Assembly (NCBI GenBank): GCA_013298665.1
Contig: JAAFIK010000011.1
Span: forward strand, 1 to 64,000
Length of the DNA: 64,000 nt
Origin: Chitinophagales bacterium
Lineage (GTDB): Bacteria; Bacteroidota; Bacteroidia; Chitinophagales; Chitinophagaceae
Direction: 5' to 3'
The notes under the pieces were generated by a model. The model made no database searches. It was not told the DNA's origin and was given only the letters and a program-made list of their open reading frames with translations. Each line of letters begins with the position of its first letter. Position 1 is the first letter of the stretch. Of this stretch, positions 38,001 to 45,927 are shown piece after piece. The position numbers and the translations under genes were made by a program.

Positions 38001-38415
38001 CGGTAATGTAAACGGTGCCGGCAACAGCAGCAGCCGTATCGGATATGGGTTTAACCACCTGCAACCGGTGACTGGTCTTAACTACTACCGCCTTAAAATG
38101 GTGGACAGGGATGGACGCTTTACTTACAGCAATGTAGTAGCACTGAATGTAACCATCAAAGGTCTTACCATTGCCAGTGTATATCCAAATCCGTTTACGG
38201 ATAAAGTAAACATTGCGATAGCTGCAGCGAGCAAAGCAAAAGTAGCCATCAGGCTCTTTGACAACGCAGGCAAACTGGTGTACAGCAATGAAACGATGAC
38301 ACAGGTTGGCAACAACAACTTCACCATCAGCAACTTAGCCAAACTGGCTGCCGGTACATATATTGTACAGGTAAGCGCTGGTGACGAAGTACTTACAACA
38401 CAATTGACGAAATAG
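32074..38415 (+). CDS. giant SdrD-B-like repeat surface protein with T9SS sorting domain
   Basis: 2113 residues from ATG 32074; an in-frame ATG at 32188 would start directly at the signal peptide MKMLLSFVLLLISGLTWAHT. A short Ig-like N-terminal region (to about residue 185) precedes 14 SdrD-B-like (Cna-B-related) domains of about 120 residues. Each opens with a variant of GDxVWxDxNxNGxQDAGEPG, where Asp/Asn residues probably bind Ca2+. The C-terminus (about 1935-2113) has a linker domain and a type A T9SS sorting signal (VYPNPFTDKVNI ending in AAGTYIVQVSAG). It should be exported by the type IX system and attached to the cell surface as a long stalk, probably an adhesin; that role is inferred. 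Confidence 0.88.
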   Translation: MEQTSTRVRAAINKCLVLCLPNVGLLTGNGSGNKKRQGMKMLLSFVLLLISGLTWAHTINGYTGSCNTGPVYNVQPIVASVNASTNYRWQYKNTSNVWVCLVNGNNTINGNTYSVSGAVFNLTTTPGALVFNNPNSGLQGLVIRCVMSDGSGVDPCTLPSGNTWNSDAASVNHIINVANTPCATSASGCIGDYVWNDANGNGLQDASESGLSGVVVNLKNSAGTIIKTTNSGSTGFYQFTGLAAGTYTVEFVAVSGYGISPANQGSDDSKDSDVSDAGNGNAIVSVTLTAGQCNNTVDAGFCPTTLCLGNRVFWDLNNDGYRQDNEGGIVNVTVNLYKDNNNDNVADGAAIATAITDATGFYEFCNLVPGNYIIGAATPAGFAKSTVNGGDPDNDIDRDNNGINTVGAETRGLAITLVGGTEFDGSVNTSNTNITYDFGFAGTLTLGNLVFYDPNNNGVYEPANGEFGIDGRTVNLYADANNDNIADGAAIATTTTSGGGLYTFSVAPGNYVVGVVLPGGEFISTPSTDPDDNIDNDNNGVITPGDNTTGKEYFGRAITMSTGGEPTGGNTNNTYDFGEYKGQSLGDFVWLDANNNGIQDAGEAGLPNVTVTLKDGAGNTISTTTTDGNGYYLFYDIPAGNYQLQFTTPSGYVASPANQGSNDSRDSDPVGGVITGITLAPGEFNRTYDAGFAPNKVNLGNLVWYDINNNGIRNAGEPGIDGASVRLYLDANNDNIADGAAIATTTTSGGGFYNFTGLAPNNYIVGVAIPTGYAVVTTNGGDPDNNTDNDNNGTNTAVAGEVRSNAISLAIGLEPDAAVDGDGLNGNLTVDFGFRGTGSIGDFVWNDLNNNGIQEANEPGIQGALVTLTFSNGTTITATTGANGDYLFSNLAPGTYTVTFTTPSGASPAPANAGGDDTKDSDPVSGVVSGITLTAGQNNTTIDAGFVYPVGSIGDRVWNDTDRDGIQDAGEVGLANVTVSLYDNAGNLAATTATDALGNYLFGNLPVASGGTNYQVRFSLPAEYAFSPLNAAGSTAANNSDANTATGRTATITLTPANKDRTDIDAGMYYTIPARIGDFIWNDLNKNGVQDAGEPGIAGVTVTLYNSAGVPVRTTITDNNGYYEFTDVALGTYTVGITPPVGYILSTGDVGANDDLDSDFDPAQYRTAPFSVTTGTTNLSFDGGLYVTPTTRAAVGDRVWYDLNNNGLQDVGEPGVPGVTVQLYNTSGTLVGTQTTDAFGYYMFNNVVPGPITNSINYYIRFSNLPAGYVLVAPNVGGAANTEIDSDVTGANGAGTTASFRLVDDETRVTVDAGIRNISAASLSTLGDFVWYDANKNGVQDAGEAGVPGVTATLFNAATGAVIKTTTTDANGFYLFTDLANGTYSVGFTALPSGYIFTGKDLGGNDNTDSDVDPSSGRTGAYTISAPGSTLTVDGGIYATPNVNNAKATIGDRVWNDINGNGVQDAGEPGVPGVTVILYAGDGTTVITTTTTDGAGNYIFTDLNAGNYVVGFSNLPAGYVFTTQNAGTDATKDSNPNTGTGKTSPITLAAGEINLTIDAGIKASTPKSALGDRVWFDNNANGIQDPAETGVGGVTVTLFNTAGVAIQTTVTNTSGNYLFTDLDAGTYVAGFSNLPSGYTPTTQNAAGSTAANNSDANVTTGRTGNITLAAATTDLNWDMGIISTSKAALGDYVWLDTNNNGIQDATEKGAPGVTVTLYNSSNVAVASTVTDANGFYMFNNLNPGSYFVGFSNLPVNTTFTTKNASGSTAANNSDVNVATGRTDLITLAAGTVKTDVDAGLISNFAAVGDFVWYDLDANGRQDAGEPGVPGVTVTLYDLNGNRVASAVTDGRGRYFINNIPVPATGASFTIAFTDLPLNTVGYTIKNAPGVPGTLNSNANPATGITDPFTLTPGQIDLTIDAGLITNTGGPLPIVITNLSGVYANGVSKLSWASESEQNFSHFEVEFSSTGSNFTRLGNVNGAGNSSSRIGYGFNHLQPVTGLNYYRLKMVDRDGRFTYSNVVALNVTIKGLTIASVYPNPFTDKVNIAIAAASKAKVAIRLFDNAGKLVYSNETMTQVGNNNFTISNLAKLAAGTYIVQVSAGDEVLTTQLTK

Positions 38416-38454
38416 TCATAAAGTCGTTAGATTCCAAGCACAAACAAAAGATGT

Positions 38455-38483
38455 CCCCTGGCGCGAGCCAGGGGCTCTTTTAT
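38455..38483 (+). terminator. rho-independent terminator after the giant repeat protein
   Basis: CCCCTGGC and GCCAGGGG form an 8-bp perfect stem with tetraloop GCGA, followed by CTCTTTTATTTT. Confidence 0.85.
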
Positions 38484-38583
38484 TTTAGCCTGGCCATTCC
38501 CGGAACCGGGGGCTTTGTATTGTTGTATTTCCGGGGAACAATGCTTACTTTTCCTGAAGAAACTGATCTTTTAAAGAAACTTT

Positions 38584-39507
38584 ATGCAAACCATATTAGG
38601 CGCAAATGGCATTATTGCCACCGAACTGGCAAAGGAGCTCTGCCGCCAGTACACCACCAATATCAGGCTGGTGAGCCGGCACCCACGAAAAGTAAACGAT
38701 ACAGACGAGCTGGTAACTGCCGACCTGCTGGATGCTGCACAAACGGCAGCAGCGGTACAGGGGAGCGATATCGTTTATTTAGTAGCAGGATTACCTTACC
38801 AGACAGCGGTTTGGCAGGCGCAGTGGCCTGTAGTGATGCGTAATGTAATTGATGCCTGCAAGTGTTATGGTGCAAAACTGGTATTTTTTGATAATGTCTA
38901 TATGTATGGCCCGGTAAAAGGACAAATGACAGAGGAGACGTTTTTTGGAGCCACGAGTAAAAAGGGCAGGGTAAGGGCACAGATTGCGTCCATGCTGCTG
39001 GAGGAAATCGGGAATAAAACATTAACGGCAATGATTTGCCGGGCTCCGGAATTTTATGGCCCTGCGCATACCCAGAGCAGTACCAACGCAACGATATTTG
39101 ATAACATCAGGAAGAAGAAAAGATTACAGGTTCTGCTCAAGGATTCAACCCTGCGCACCCTGATCTATACACCGGATGCCGGTCGTGCAACAGCCTTGCT
39201 CGGCAATACACCCGATGCTTATCATGAAACCTGGCACCTGCCTTGCGATACCAACCGCCTTACCGCCATGCAATTCATTGCTGAAGTTGGTGAACTGCAC
39301 GGCATCACCTTGAAATATACGGTGCTCAAAGCATGGATGGTAAAACTCGTGGGATTGTTTAATCCCCTTGTAAAGGAGGTTGTCGAACTGCTTTACCAGT
39401 ATGAGCAGGATTATATTTTCGACTGCTCGAAATTTATGAAACGATTTCCGGGGTTTACAGTAACACCGATACAGGCAGGTATAAAAACCATACTGGCCGA
39501 ATTGTAA
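38584..39507 (+). CDS. NAD-dependent epimerase/dehydratase family protein
   Basis: 307 residues of the extended short-chain dehydrogenase fold. The nucleotide-binding start is MQTILGANGIIATELAKEL, with a GxxGxxA-like motif in place of the classical GxxGxxG. Other signatures are SDIVYLVAGLPYQ, LVFFDNVYMYGPVKG and RAPEFYGP. The classical YxxxK catalytic pair is not clear: the position after the tyrosine region reads SKKGRVRAQI, so activity may be altered. It stands alone; substrate unknown. Confidence 0.78.
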   Translation: MQTILGANGIIATELAKELCRQYTTNIRLVSRHPRKVNDTDELVTADLLDAAQTAAAVQGSDIVYLVAGLPYQTAVWQAQWPVVMRNVIDACKCYGAKLVFFDNVYMYGPVKGQMTEETFFGATSKKGRVRAQIASMLLEEIGNKTLTAMICRAPEFYGPAHTQSSTNATIFDNIRKKKRLQVLLKDSTLRTLIYTPDAGRATALLGNTPDAYHETWHLPCDTNRLTAMQFIAEVGELHGITLKYTVLKAWMVKLVGLFNPLVKEVVELLYQYEQDYIFDCSKFMKRFPGFTVTPIQAGIKTILAEL

Positions 39508-39571
39508 TCGGGCTGTCTTTTAGCTCGCTCCGGTTTCCTGATACCTTATGTATGCCTGTATCTATTTGCGA

Positions 39572-40798
39572 TCAGTTCTGCTGCCATGATGCAGTAACCG
39601 TTTCCAGTAATTCCCCTGCATTAAAGAAAACAGCCAGTTTTTCAATCACTGCGGCTACCACGGTATCCGGGCAACTGGCACCACTGGTAATGAGGATGCG
39701 GGCAGCCCCGCCGGCAGTTAAAAATCCTGTTGTTTCCCGCTCCCGTTTCTGGTGCAGGTCGTAATGCCGGATCAGGTTGGGCGATACCATTTTTTCCGCA
39801 TCACTGATGAAATAAGTGGGCAGTTTTGTTTCGCAAAGCTCTACGAGATGGCTGGTATTACTGCTGTTGTATCCGCCTACTACAATGGCCAGGTCTGCGG
39901 GTGTATTGAGCATGGCCTCAACAGCCGCCTGGTTGTCGTTGGTGGCATAACAAAGGGTATCGCGTGTGTCGGCAAAACGCTCGGCAGACTGTTCAGGCTG
40001 GTAGTGCTGCAGCATTACCTGTTTGAGGTAATCGGCAATGGCCTGTGTATCGCTGGCCAGCATGGTGGTTTGGTTAACCACACCGATGCGTTGCAGGTCG
40101 CGCTGGTGATCAAAACCATCTGAATACCGCCCGCTGAACACCGCTTTAAAATCATCCCCGCTTCTAACCCCGCTGATGTACTCCCCGAGTACAATGGCTT
40201 CCTGCATATCGTTGATGACCAACGCAGCAGTGCCGGCAGCCGCGTGTGAAAAGGTTGCCCTTGTTTCCTCATGCGTGGGTTTGCCATGAATGATCACCGT
40301 ATATCCCTGGCTGGCAATCTGTTCGCTGCGGTTCCATACCTTCTCTACAAAGGGACAGGTGGTATTGTACTTTTGGGTATTGGCACCGATGGCATGCAGT
40401 TTTTCTTCTATGGCCAGTGTGGTGCCAAATGCAGGTATGATGACAATATCCTCGGCCGTGAGCATCGAAAAGGGGAGGAGTTCGCGGCCATACGTGTCCT
40501 GCAAAAACTGTACACCCCTGGCCTCCAGGTCTGCATTAACCAGCGGGTTATGAATCATCTCACTCAGCAGGAATATCCTTTTTCCGGGATTTTCATCCAC
40601 GGTACGGAACGCAATTTCAATAGCATGCTCAACGCCGTAGCAAAACCCGAAATGACGGGCCAGGTAAATGTTGAGCTTGCCCAGCGGGAGCAGGGTGGGA
40701 CTGAAGTCCTTCTTCATTTTGTCGGTCTGCCTGCGCTGCTGTTTGATGCTGCCGATGAGCGGACTGCGGTACCCGCTGGGAATGGTAAATTGCTTCAT
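39572..40798 (-). CDS. ispH: 4-hydroxy-3-methylbut-2-enyl diphosphate reductase
   Basis: A 408-residue iron-sulfur enzyme catalysing the last step of the MEP pathway, giving IPP and DMAPP. Cluster cysteines are at residue 53 (HFGFCYGVEHA), in NTTCPFVEKVW and in ITSGASCPDT; HNPLVN and HGKPTHEE hold other active-site residues. At about 400 residues it belongs to the long cyanobacterial/plant-like type rather than the 316-residue E. coli type. ATG 40798 is supported by a perfect -7 box just upstream. Divergent from the GH13 gene. Confidence 0.93.
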   Translation of the reverse strand: MKQFTIPSGYRSPLIGSIKQQRRQTDKMKKDFSPTLLPLGKLNIYLARHFGFCYGVEHAIEIAFRTVDENPGKRIFLLSEMIHNPLVNADLEARGVQFLQDTYGRELLPFSMLTAEDIVIIPAFGTTLAIEEKLHAIGANTQKYNTTCPFVEKVWNRSEQIASQGYTVIIHGKPTHEETRATFSHAAAGTAALVINDMQEAIVLGEYISGVRSGDDFKAVFSGRYSDGFDHQRDLQRIGVVNQTTMLASDTQAIADYLKQVMLQHYQPEQSAERFADTRDTLCYATNDNQAAVEAMLNTPADLAIVVGGYNSSNTSHLVELCETKLPTYFISDAEKMVSPNLIRHYDLHQKRERETTGFLTAGGAARILITSGASCPDTVVAAVIEKLAVFFNAGELLETVTASWQQN

Positions 40799-40814
40799 AC
40801 TGATATAAGAACTG

Positions 40815-40822
40815 CAAAGGTA
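40815..40822 (-). promoter_or_regulatory. -7 promoter element of ispH
   Basis: TACCTTTG on the minus strand, 16 nt upstream of the ATG at 40798. Confidence 0.55.
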
Positions 40823-40865
40823 CAGGGTTGTAGCTTCTATCGTATTCAAAATCGGCGTTTTGCCT

Positions 40866-40873
40866 TATTTTTG
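40866..40873 (+). promoter_or_regulatory. -7 element abutting the GH13 start codon
   Basis: TATTTTTG ends 4 nt before the ATG at 40878, predicting a leaderless mRNA. Confidence 0.5.
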
Positions 40874-40877
40874 AACA

Positions 40878-42263
40878 ATGATAAAGACAAGCCTTGCTGT
40901 ATGTTCATTGCTGCTTTTGACTGCCTGCAACGATGCTGCACAGGAAAAAGCAGCTATAACAACAAAACCAACACAACAGATGAATACAGCATTTCAACCC
41001 CTGGCATGGGTACATTCCACAAATGTATACGAGGTGAATATCCGGCAATACACACCGGAAGGAACCTTCAATGCTTTTGCCGCCGCCCTGCCCAGGCTGA
41101 AGGATATGGGGGTGGAAACCCTTTGGCTGATGCCGGTAACACCCATTGCGCAGCAACATAAAAAGGGGAGCCTTGGCAGTCCCTACGCGTGCAGCGACTA
41201 TACCGCCATCAACCCTGAATTGGGTACGCTTGCCGATTTTAAAGCCCTGGTAAAAAAGGCGCATGATATGGGTTTCAAACTGATCATCGACTGGGTGGCT
41301 AACCATACCGGCTGGGATCACCGGTGGACGGTGGAACATCCCGGTTATTACCTGAAAGACAGTGCAACAAAGAATTTTAAAATGGCCAGTGGTATGGATG
41401 ATATCATCGAACTGGATTATGGCAATCCGGCGCTTCGCCGGGCCATGATTGAGGCCATGCAATACTGGGTAAAGGAATGTGATATTGATGGTTACCGCTG
41501 CGACCTGGCTTCCTGGGTGGAAGTGGATTTCTGGAAAGAAGCCCGTCCGCAGGTAGATGCGGTAAAGCCCCTGTTCTGGCTGGGCGAGTTTGATGAGCTG
41601 GATCACCCGGATTATAAGCCCGTTTTTGATTGCAGTTATAGCTGGAAGTGGATGCACGAGACCAAAACTTTCTATGAGAAAAAACAAACGGTTGATGTAC
41701 TCACGTCGCTGCTCCACCGCTACGACAGTACGGTTAAACATTCCATGAATCTTTGGTTTACCACGAATCATGATGAGAATAGCTGGAACGGAACGGAGTA
41801 TGAAAAATATGGGGATATGGCAAAGGCACTGGCAGTATTCAGTATTACCTGGGATGGAATACCACTGGTGTACAGCGGACAGGAATTGCCCAACCTCAAG
41901 CGGTTGCAGTTTTTTGAGAAAGATCCTATCGCATGGACATCACCTTTGGCCATGGAAGACTTTTACCGCAGTTTACTGACGCTCAAAAAGCATAATCCGG
42001 CTTTACGTGCGGGTGACCCCGGCGTAACGACCTACCTCCTGAAAACGGGTGTTGAAAAACAGGTACTGGCTTATCTGCGCGTAAAAGGAGAGCGGGCAGT
42101 ACTGGTATTGCTCAACCTGAGCAGGGAAAAACTTCGTTTCGAAATTACGGATACACAGCTTACGGGACAGTTTGTAAATGTTTTTGGTAAAACAGCCAAT
42201 GATTTTACACATGAGCGTTTCTTTGAGATGCAGCCCTGGGAGTACCTGGTGTATGAGCGATAG
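40878..42263 (+). CDS. GH13 family alpha-amylase-like lipoprotein
   Basis: 461 residues. Lipoprotein signal MIKTSLAVCSLLLLTACNDA with Cys at residue 17. The (beta/alpha)8 barrel shows all GH13 regions: IIDWVANHTGWDH, DGYRCDLASWV (nucleophile Asp near residue 210), FWLGEFDE (acid Glu near 237) and FTTNHDENSW (transition-state Asp near 299). A C-terminal beta domain follows. It hydrolyses or rearranges alpha-glucans at the cell envelope; exact specificity is not visible. No SusC/SusD genes adjoin. A tandem-repeat array follows its stop. Confidence 0.9.
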   Translation: MIKTSLAVCSLLLLTACNDAAQEKAAITTKPTQQMNTAFQPLAWVHSTNVYEVNIRQYTPEGTFNAFAAALPRLKDMGVETLWLMPVTPIAQQHKKGSLGSPYACSDYTAINPELGTLADFKALVKKAHDMGFKLIIDWVANHTGWDHRWTVEHPGYYLKDSATKNFKMASGMDDIIELDYGNPALRRAMIEAMQYWVKECDIDGYRCDLASWVEVDFWKEARPQVDAVKPLFWLGEFDELDHPDYKPVFDCSYSWKWMHETKTFYEKKQTVDVLTSLLHRYDSTVKHSMNLWFTTNHDENSWNGTEYEKYGDMAKALAVFSITWDGIPLVYSGQELPNLKRLQFFEKDPIAWTSPLAMEDFYRSLLTLKKHNPALRAGDPGVTTYLLKTGVEKQVLAYLRVKGERAVLVLLNLSREKLRFEITDTQLTGQFVNVFGKTANDFTHERFFEMQPWEYLVYER

Positions 42264-42279
42264 CAGGTATCGGGTTTCG

Positions 42280-42562
42280 TTCTTTATCATCCGGGTTCTA
42301 AAGCAACCCGAAGTGCTTCCTTTGCAATGGGTACCCGTTCCTTTACAACCCGGCAGGTTCTAAAGCAACCCGGAGCGGTTCCTTTATAATGAGTATCCGT
42401 TCCTTTACAACCCGTAGCGATTCCTTTGTAATGAGTATCCGTTCCTTTACAACCCGGCGCGTTCTAAAGCAACCCGTAGCGGTTCCTTTGTAATGGGTAC
42501 CCATTCCTTTGCAACATGAACTGATTCCTTTATCATGGGTACTTACTCCTTTATGACAATCG
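42280..42562. repeat. intergenic tandem-repeat array, 21-bp period, about 13 units
   Basis: Units start at 42296, 42317, 42338, 42358, 42379, 42400, 42421, 42442, 42462, 42483, 42504, 42525 and 42547, with a partial unit at 42280. Most are 21 nt (two are 20, one is 22). Each begins TTCCTTT or TTCTAAAG. Three variants alternate: TTCTAAAGCAACCCG, TTCCTTTGTAATGRGTAYCC and TTCCTTTACAACCCG. There are no spacers, so it is not CRISPR, and the 20-nt units break any reading frame. It fills the gap between the convergent GH13 and htrA genes. Confidence 0.85.
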
Positions 42563-42605
42563 GGGATTAATTAAAAATCCCGTTACTATTGTTCAGTAAC
42601 GGGAT
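42563..42605 (-). terminator. rho-independent terminator after htrA
   Basis: On the minus strand ATCCCGTTACT pairs with AGTAACGGGAT (11 bp, 7-nt loop; 42577-42605), followed by TTTTTAATTAAT. Confidence 0.85.
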
Positions 42606-42634
42606 CTGTATTTGTTTGTGAATCTCTTCTTGCA

Positions 42635-44167
42635 CTACTCCAACTCCAGTTCATACTCGTAAACGCCATCATAACCCGGGTAGAAACCGCTGACCGATAC
42701 CGTATTGCCGCTGCCGATCGCGGTCTTGATGTCATCAGTGGTTTTTACTTCCGTACCATTTACTTTAAAGATGATGAAATTATCTTTCATACGGGTTTGG
42801 TTGCTGAAGGCGCCCCCCTGTTTTACTTTCTTTACCACCACACCGCCTGTAATGCCATACTCTTTGGCCTTTTTAGCGTCTAAAGCCACCAGGTCGGCAC
42901 CGAGTTTGAGCAGTACATTGTTTTCGTCTTTAACGATATCAAAGCTGCCGATTTTGTTTTTGAGGGTAGCGGATGTCGTCATTTCCTTACCATCACGGCT
43001 GTACACGATGCTGATTTTATCGCCTGGTTTGAGTTTGCCCACAATCTCCTGGAGTTCGCTGCTGCTGGTAATGTCTTCATTGTTCACCTTGCGGAGAATA
43101 TCTCCCCTTTTAATGCCTGCTTCTGCTGCTGCACTTTCGCGCTGGAGTTCGGTAATCACCAGCCCATCACCTTTAAACACCAGTCCCATAGCTTTGCGTT
43201 CTTCTTCACTGATATCACCGGTATTGGCCGTGCGAACGCCGAGATAACCACGCTGCACATTGCCATAACGCATAATATCGTCCACTACTTTTTTGGTGAT
43301 GTTTACGGGGATGGCATAGGAGTAGCCACTGTAAAACCCGGTAGGGGAATAGATGGCAGAGTTGATACCGATGAGTTTACCCTCTGTATTGATGAGGGCT
43401 CCGCCACTATTGCCTTTATTCACAGCAGCATCGGTTTGTATATACGATTCGATACTCGTTGGCCCGGCTTTCTCTACATTAAGACCAATGCTGCGGGCTT
43501 TGGCACTAACAATACCAGCGGTAACGGTTGCCTCAAGGTCGAGCGGGTATCCGAGGGCAAGTACCCACTGGCCGATCTTTACCTCATCAGAGTTTCCATA
43601 AACGAGGAAGGGGAGTTTGGTCGCTTCAATCTTGATTACCGCAAGATCGTACGAAGGATCGCCACCCACTACTTTGGCCTTATATGATTTTTTATTGCTG
43701 AGTGTAACCACTACCTCATCTGCTTTGTCGATCACGTGGTTGTTGGTAACAATATACCCGTCTTCGCTGATGATGACGCCACTGCCTGATGCCCTTTGTT
43801 CGGGTACAACATTGCTCCTGCCAAAAAACTGCTCAAGGATATTGTCGTCATTGCCAAAAAAATCGTCAAAAGGCGTGCGCTGCCTTTTTTGTGGCAGGCT
43901 GTTGCTCAACTGGCGGGCATTGGTTTTGGTTTTAATGTGCACCACTGTAGGGATGGCCATTTGCGCCGGGACGGTAAAATCGGCTGTGGGCGGTGGCGTG
44001 GCATCATTGCCAAAAAAACCTGCCTGTTTGTAATTGGATGGAAGAATACCATTTTCCTGACCTGCGTAAGTATTATTCTTCTTTACCATTTTCCCATAGC
44101 CCCAAATGATGCCAAGGGTGGTTAATCCGCTGATCAGCACTGTGAATAAGACTTGTTTAATTTTCAT
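42635..44167 (-). CDS. HtrA/DegP-family periplasmic serine protease with two PDZ domains
   Basis: 510 residues with one N-terminal membrane segment or signal (LFTVLISGLTTLGIIWGYGK). The trypsin-like domain has the catalytic triad His in VTNNHVIDKA, Asp in DPSYDLAVIKIE and Ser in NKGNSGGALINT. Two PDZ domains follow: one from about RGYLGVRTANTGD, the second from about LLKLGADLVALDAKKAK. HtrA proteases degrade or refold damaged envelope proteins. It stands alone and is followed by a strong terminator. Confidence 0.93.
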   Translation of the reverse strand: MKIKQVLFTVLISGLTTLGIIWGYGKMVKKNNTYAGQENGILPSNYKQAGFFGNDATPPPTADFTVPAQMAIPTVVHIKTKTNARQLSNSLPQKRQRTPFDDFFGNDDNILEQFFGRSNVVPEQRASGSGVIISEDGYIVTNNHVIDKADEVVVTLSNKKSYKAKVVGGDPSYDLAVIKIEATKLPFLVYGNSDEVKIGQWVLALGYPLDLEATVTAGIVSAKARSIGLNVEKAGPTSIESYIQTDAAVNKGNSGGALINTEGKLIGINSAIYSPTGFYSGYSYAIPVNITKKVVDDIMRYGNVQRGYLGVRTANTGDISEEERKAMGLVFKGDGLVITELQRESAAAEAGIKRGDILRKVNNEDITSSSELQEIVGKLKPGDKISIVYSRDGKEMTTSATLKNKIGSFDIVKDENNVLLKLGADLVALDAKKAKEYGITGGVVVKKVKQGGAFSNQTRMKDNFIIFKVNGTEVKTTDDIKTAIGSGNTVSVSGFYPGYDGVYEYELELE

Positions 44168-44347
44168 CGTTATAGGTTTTTACTTTAACTTTTGTTGAAT
44201 AGCTGAACTGTTTCAATTTTTATTCCAGCCTGTGCAAAATAACGAAGCACTGACAAAATGTACACCACCGTCTGCCATCTTTAACATATCATTAGGAAGA
44301 GCTTCGTACTTCACATACAAATTTAAACATTTGGCCTGATTAACTGC

Positions 44348-45343
44348 TCAAAGGGTGAGTAAAAATTGCATCGTATCCACACCATCGGCGTAATCGGTGA
44401 GGGATGGCGTTTGTGCCTTGCCAAAAGGGAGCTGGCCATGCCCGATGATGCATTGGATATCAGGGCTGTTCTTCAGGGTATCCGCTGCGGTTTGCGCATC
44501 TTCACAAAAGCTGTAGTGCAACTGGCTGATGGGTGGAAAAAGATCCTCGCTTTCTACCAGCAACAGGCTGTTGTTGGTCATGTAAAAGCGGTTGTTCATG
44601 ATCTGGATGGTGAGGTAATAGTCGTAATTATTTTTGTATTTGTCGTGCTGTGCAAAATGACTGTATTTATCGAATGCACCAAGGAGTGGTATAAAGTCGT
44701 AGTTGGGGGGTACAACAAGACGGGTAACATTGCGGCAGCCACGGCCAAAATACAGGTGGGTATCGTCTGCCAGTGCTTCAAGCTCGGCAGGTGTTTCATG
44801 ACCATCAAGTATAGCCACCGAGCTGCGGTTGCGGCGGATGATACTTGGGTATTTTCCGAAATAATACTCAAAGTACCTGGCTGTATTGCCACTGCCGGTA
44901 GCGATATAGGCATCGCATCCTTTCAGCATATCGGCAAATGTTATCAGCGAACGGGCTTCCGGGGCGAGCGTCACCAGTACTTCTGCAAGATACTTCAGCA
45001 GGATATCGTCTTTGGCGGATAACTTGATCGTTTGCCGGTGACCGCTGATGAACACACAAAGAAAATCGTGAAACCCTACCAGGGGAATATTGCCTGCCAT
45101 AACAATACCCGTGTTTTTACCGCCGACATTGTCATCTAAATGGTAATGCCCGGCCCAGGCAAGGAGTTTGTCTTTCTGCAAAAAATGATCTGCAATGTTC
45201 CGGGCGGCCAGAGCGGTAAAGTCCGGCGTAAACCATGGATTGTGTGCATGGGCTTTGTTTACAGCCATAGTCCAGCTTTCGGGGGCCTCGCGAAGGTGGT
45301 CGCCGAGGGCGGTCAGTGCATCAATTCTTTGTGTTACTGTCAT
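44348..45343 (-). CDS. LuxC-family acyl-CoA reductase
   Basis: 331 residues matching the acyl-CoA reductase family (LuxC, PF05893), an aldehyde-dehydrogenase-like fold. Signatures: GIVMAGNIPLVGFHDFLCVF, TIKLSAKDDILLKYLAEVL, DAYIATGSGNTARYFEYYFG and YFGRGCRNVTRLVVP, where the Cys of GRGCRNV is in the position expected for the acyl-enzyme nucleophile. It would reduce an acyl-CoA or acyl thioester to an aldehyde with NADPH. It is divergent from a ferredoxin gene with 132 nt between them. The physiological product is unknown. Confidence 0.85.
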   Translation of the reverse strand: MTVTQRIDALTALGDHLREAPESWTMAVNKAHAHNPWFTPDFTALAARNIADHFLQKDKLLAWAGHYHLDDNVGGKNTGIVMAGNIPLVGFHDFLCVFISGHRQTIKLSAKDDILLKYLAEVLVTLAPEARSLITFADMLKGCDAYIATGSGNTARYFEYYFGKYPSIIRRNRSSVAILDGHETPAELEALADDTHLYFGRGCRNVTRLVVPPNYDFIPLLGAFDKYSHFAQHDKYKNNYDYYLTIQIMNNRFYMTNNSLLLVESEDLFPPISQLHYSFCEDAQTAADTLKNSPDIQCIIGHGQLPFGKAQTPSLTDYADGVDTMQFLLTL

Positions 45344-45431
45344 ATTACTGTTGCCTGTACCGGTCTTGTGCCGGTAAGCGGATGCAAGGTAATTCTGCCG
45401 GGCGAAAAAGCGGAAAATTAAGTTGGCATTT

Positions 45432-45439
45432 TATTTTTG
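45432..45439 (+). promoter_or_regulatory. -7 promoter element of the ferredoxin gene
   Basis: TATTTTTG, 36 nt before the ATG at 45476. Confidence 0.5.
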
Positions 45440-45475
45440 AGTGCTTAACTTGCAATTAAATAAAAATGACAATAG

Positions 45476-45823
45476 ATGGCTATTAAGATTACAGAAGAAT
45501 GTATCAACTGCGGTGCCTGTGAACCTGAATGTCCAAACAACGCCATTTATGAAGGCGGTGTAGAGTGGGCCATTGCTGACGGTACCACTATCAAGGGTAT
45601 GTTTACCCTGATGGATGGCTCATCGGTGGATGCTGATCAGAAAAATACTCCGGTGAGTATGGATACTTATTATATCGTAACGAATAAATGTACGGAGTGC
45701 CAGGGCTTTCATGAAGAACCACAGTGTGCTGCGGTATGTCCGGTGGACTGCTGCGTGCCGGATGAAATGTACAGGGAAACCGTTGATGAGTTGCTGGCGA
45801 AGAAGGCGAAAATGCATATTTAA
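45476..45823 (+). CDS. 4Fe-4S dicluster ferredoxin
   Basis: 115 residues with two cluster motifs: CINCGACEPECP at residues about 9-20 and CTECQGFHEEPQCAAVCP near residue 75-92. The second has eight residues between the second and third cysteines, as in YfhL/Alvin-type ferredoxins. The linker between the motifs is long (about 55 residues). It carries electrons in the cytoplasm; its position next to a LuxC-type reductase may be functional. Confidence 0.93.
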   Translation: MAIKITEECINCGACEPECPNNAIYEGGVEWAIADGTTIKGMFTLMDGSSVDADQKNTPVSMDTYYIVTNKCTECQGFHEEPQCAAVCPVDCCVPDEMYRETVDELLAKKAKMHI

Positions 45824-45927
45824 CTTGTTATCTGAAGGCGTAACAGCCTGATACAGGCAGGTGATATTTCCTGTCAACCGGCGAGGGTATTGTGAAATAC
45901 TTTCGCCTTTTTTTAAATGGGTGTACT

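Noticed and set aside
38451..38843. 130-codon frame after the giant repeat protein
   Set aside because: It spans a strong terminator and overlaps the epimerase gene in another frame.
40271..41161. 296-codon frame across the ispH/GH13 divergent region
   Set aside because: It overlaps two well-supported genes and their promoters, with no family resemblance.
42280..42562. CRISPR array
   Set aside because: Units follow one another without unique spacers, are only 21 nt and no cas genes are near.
42563..42605. Part of the tandem array
   Set aside because: It is a separate 11-bp hairpin with a T tract on the minus strand, a terminator for htrA.
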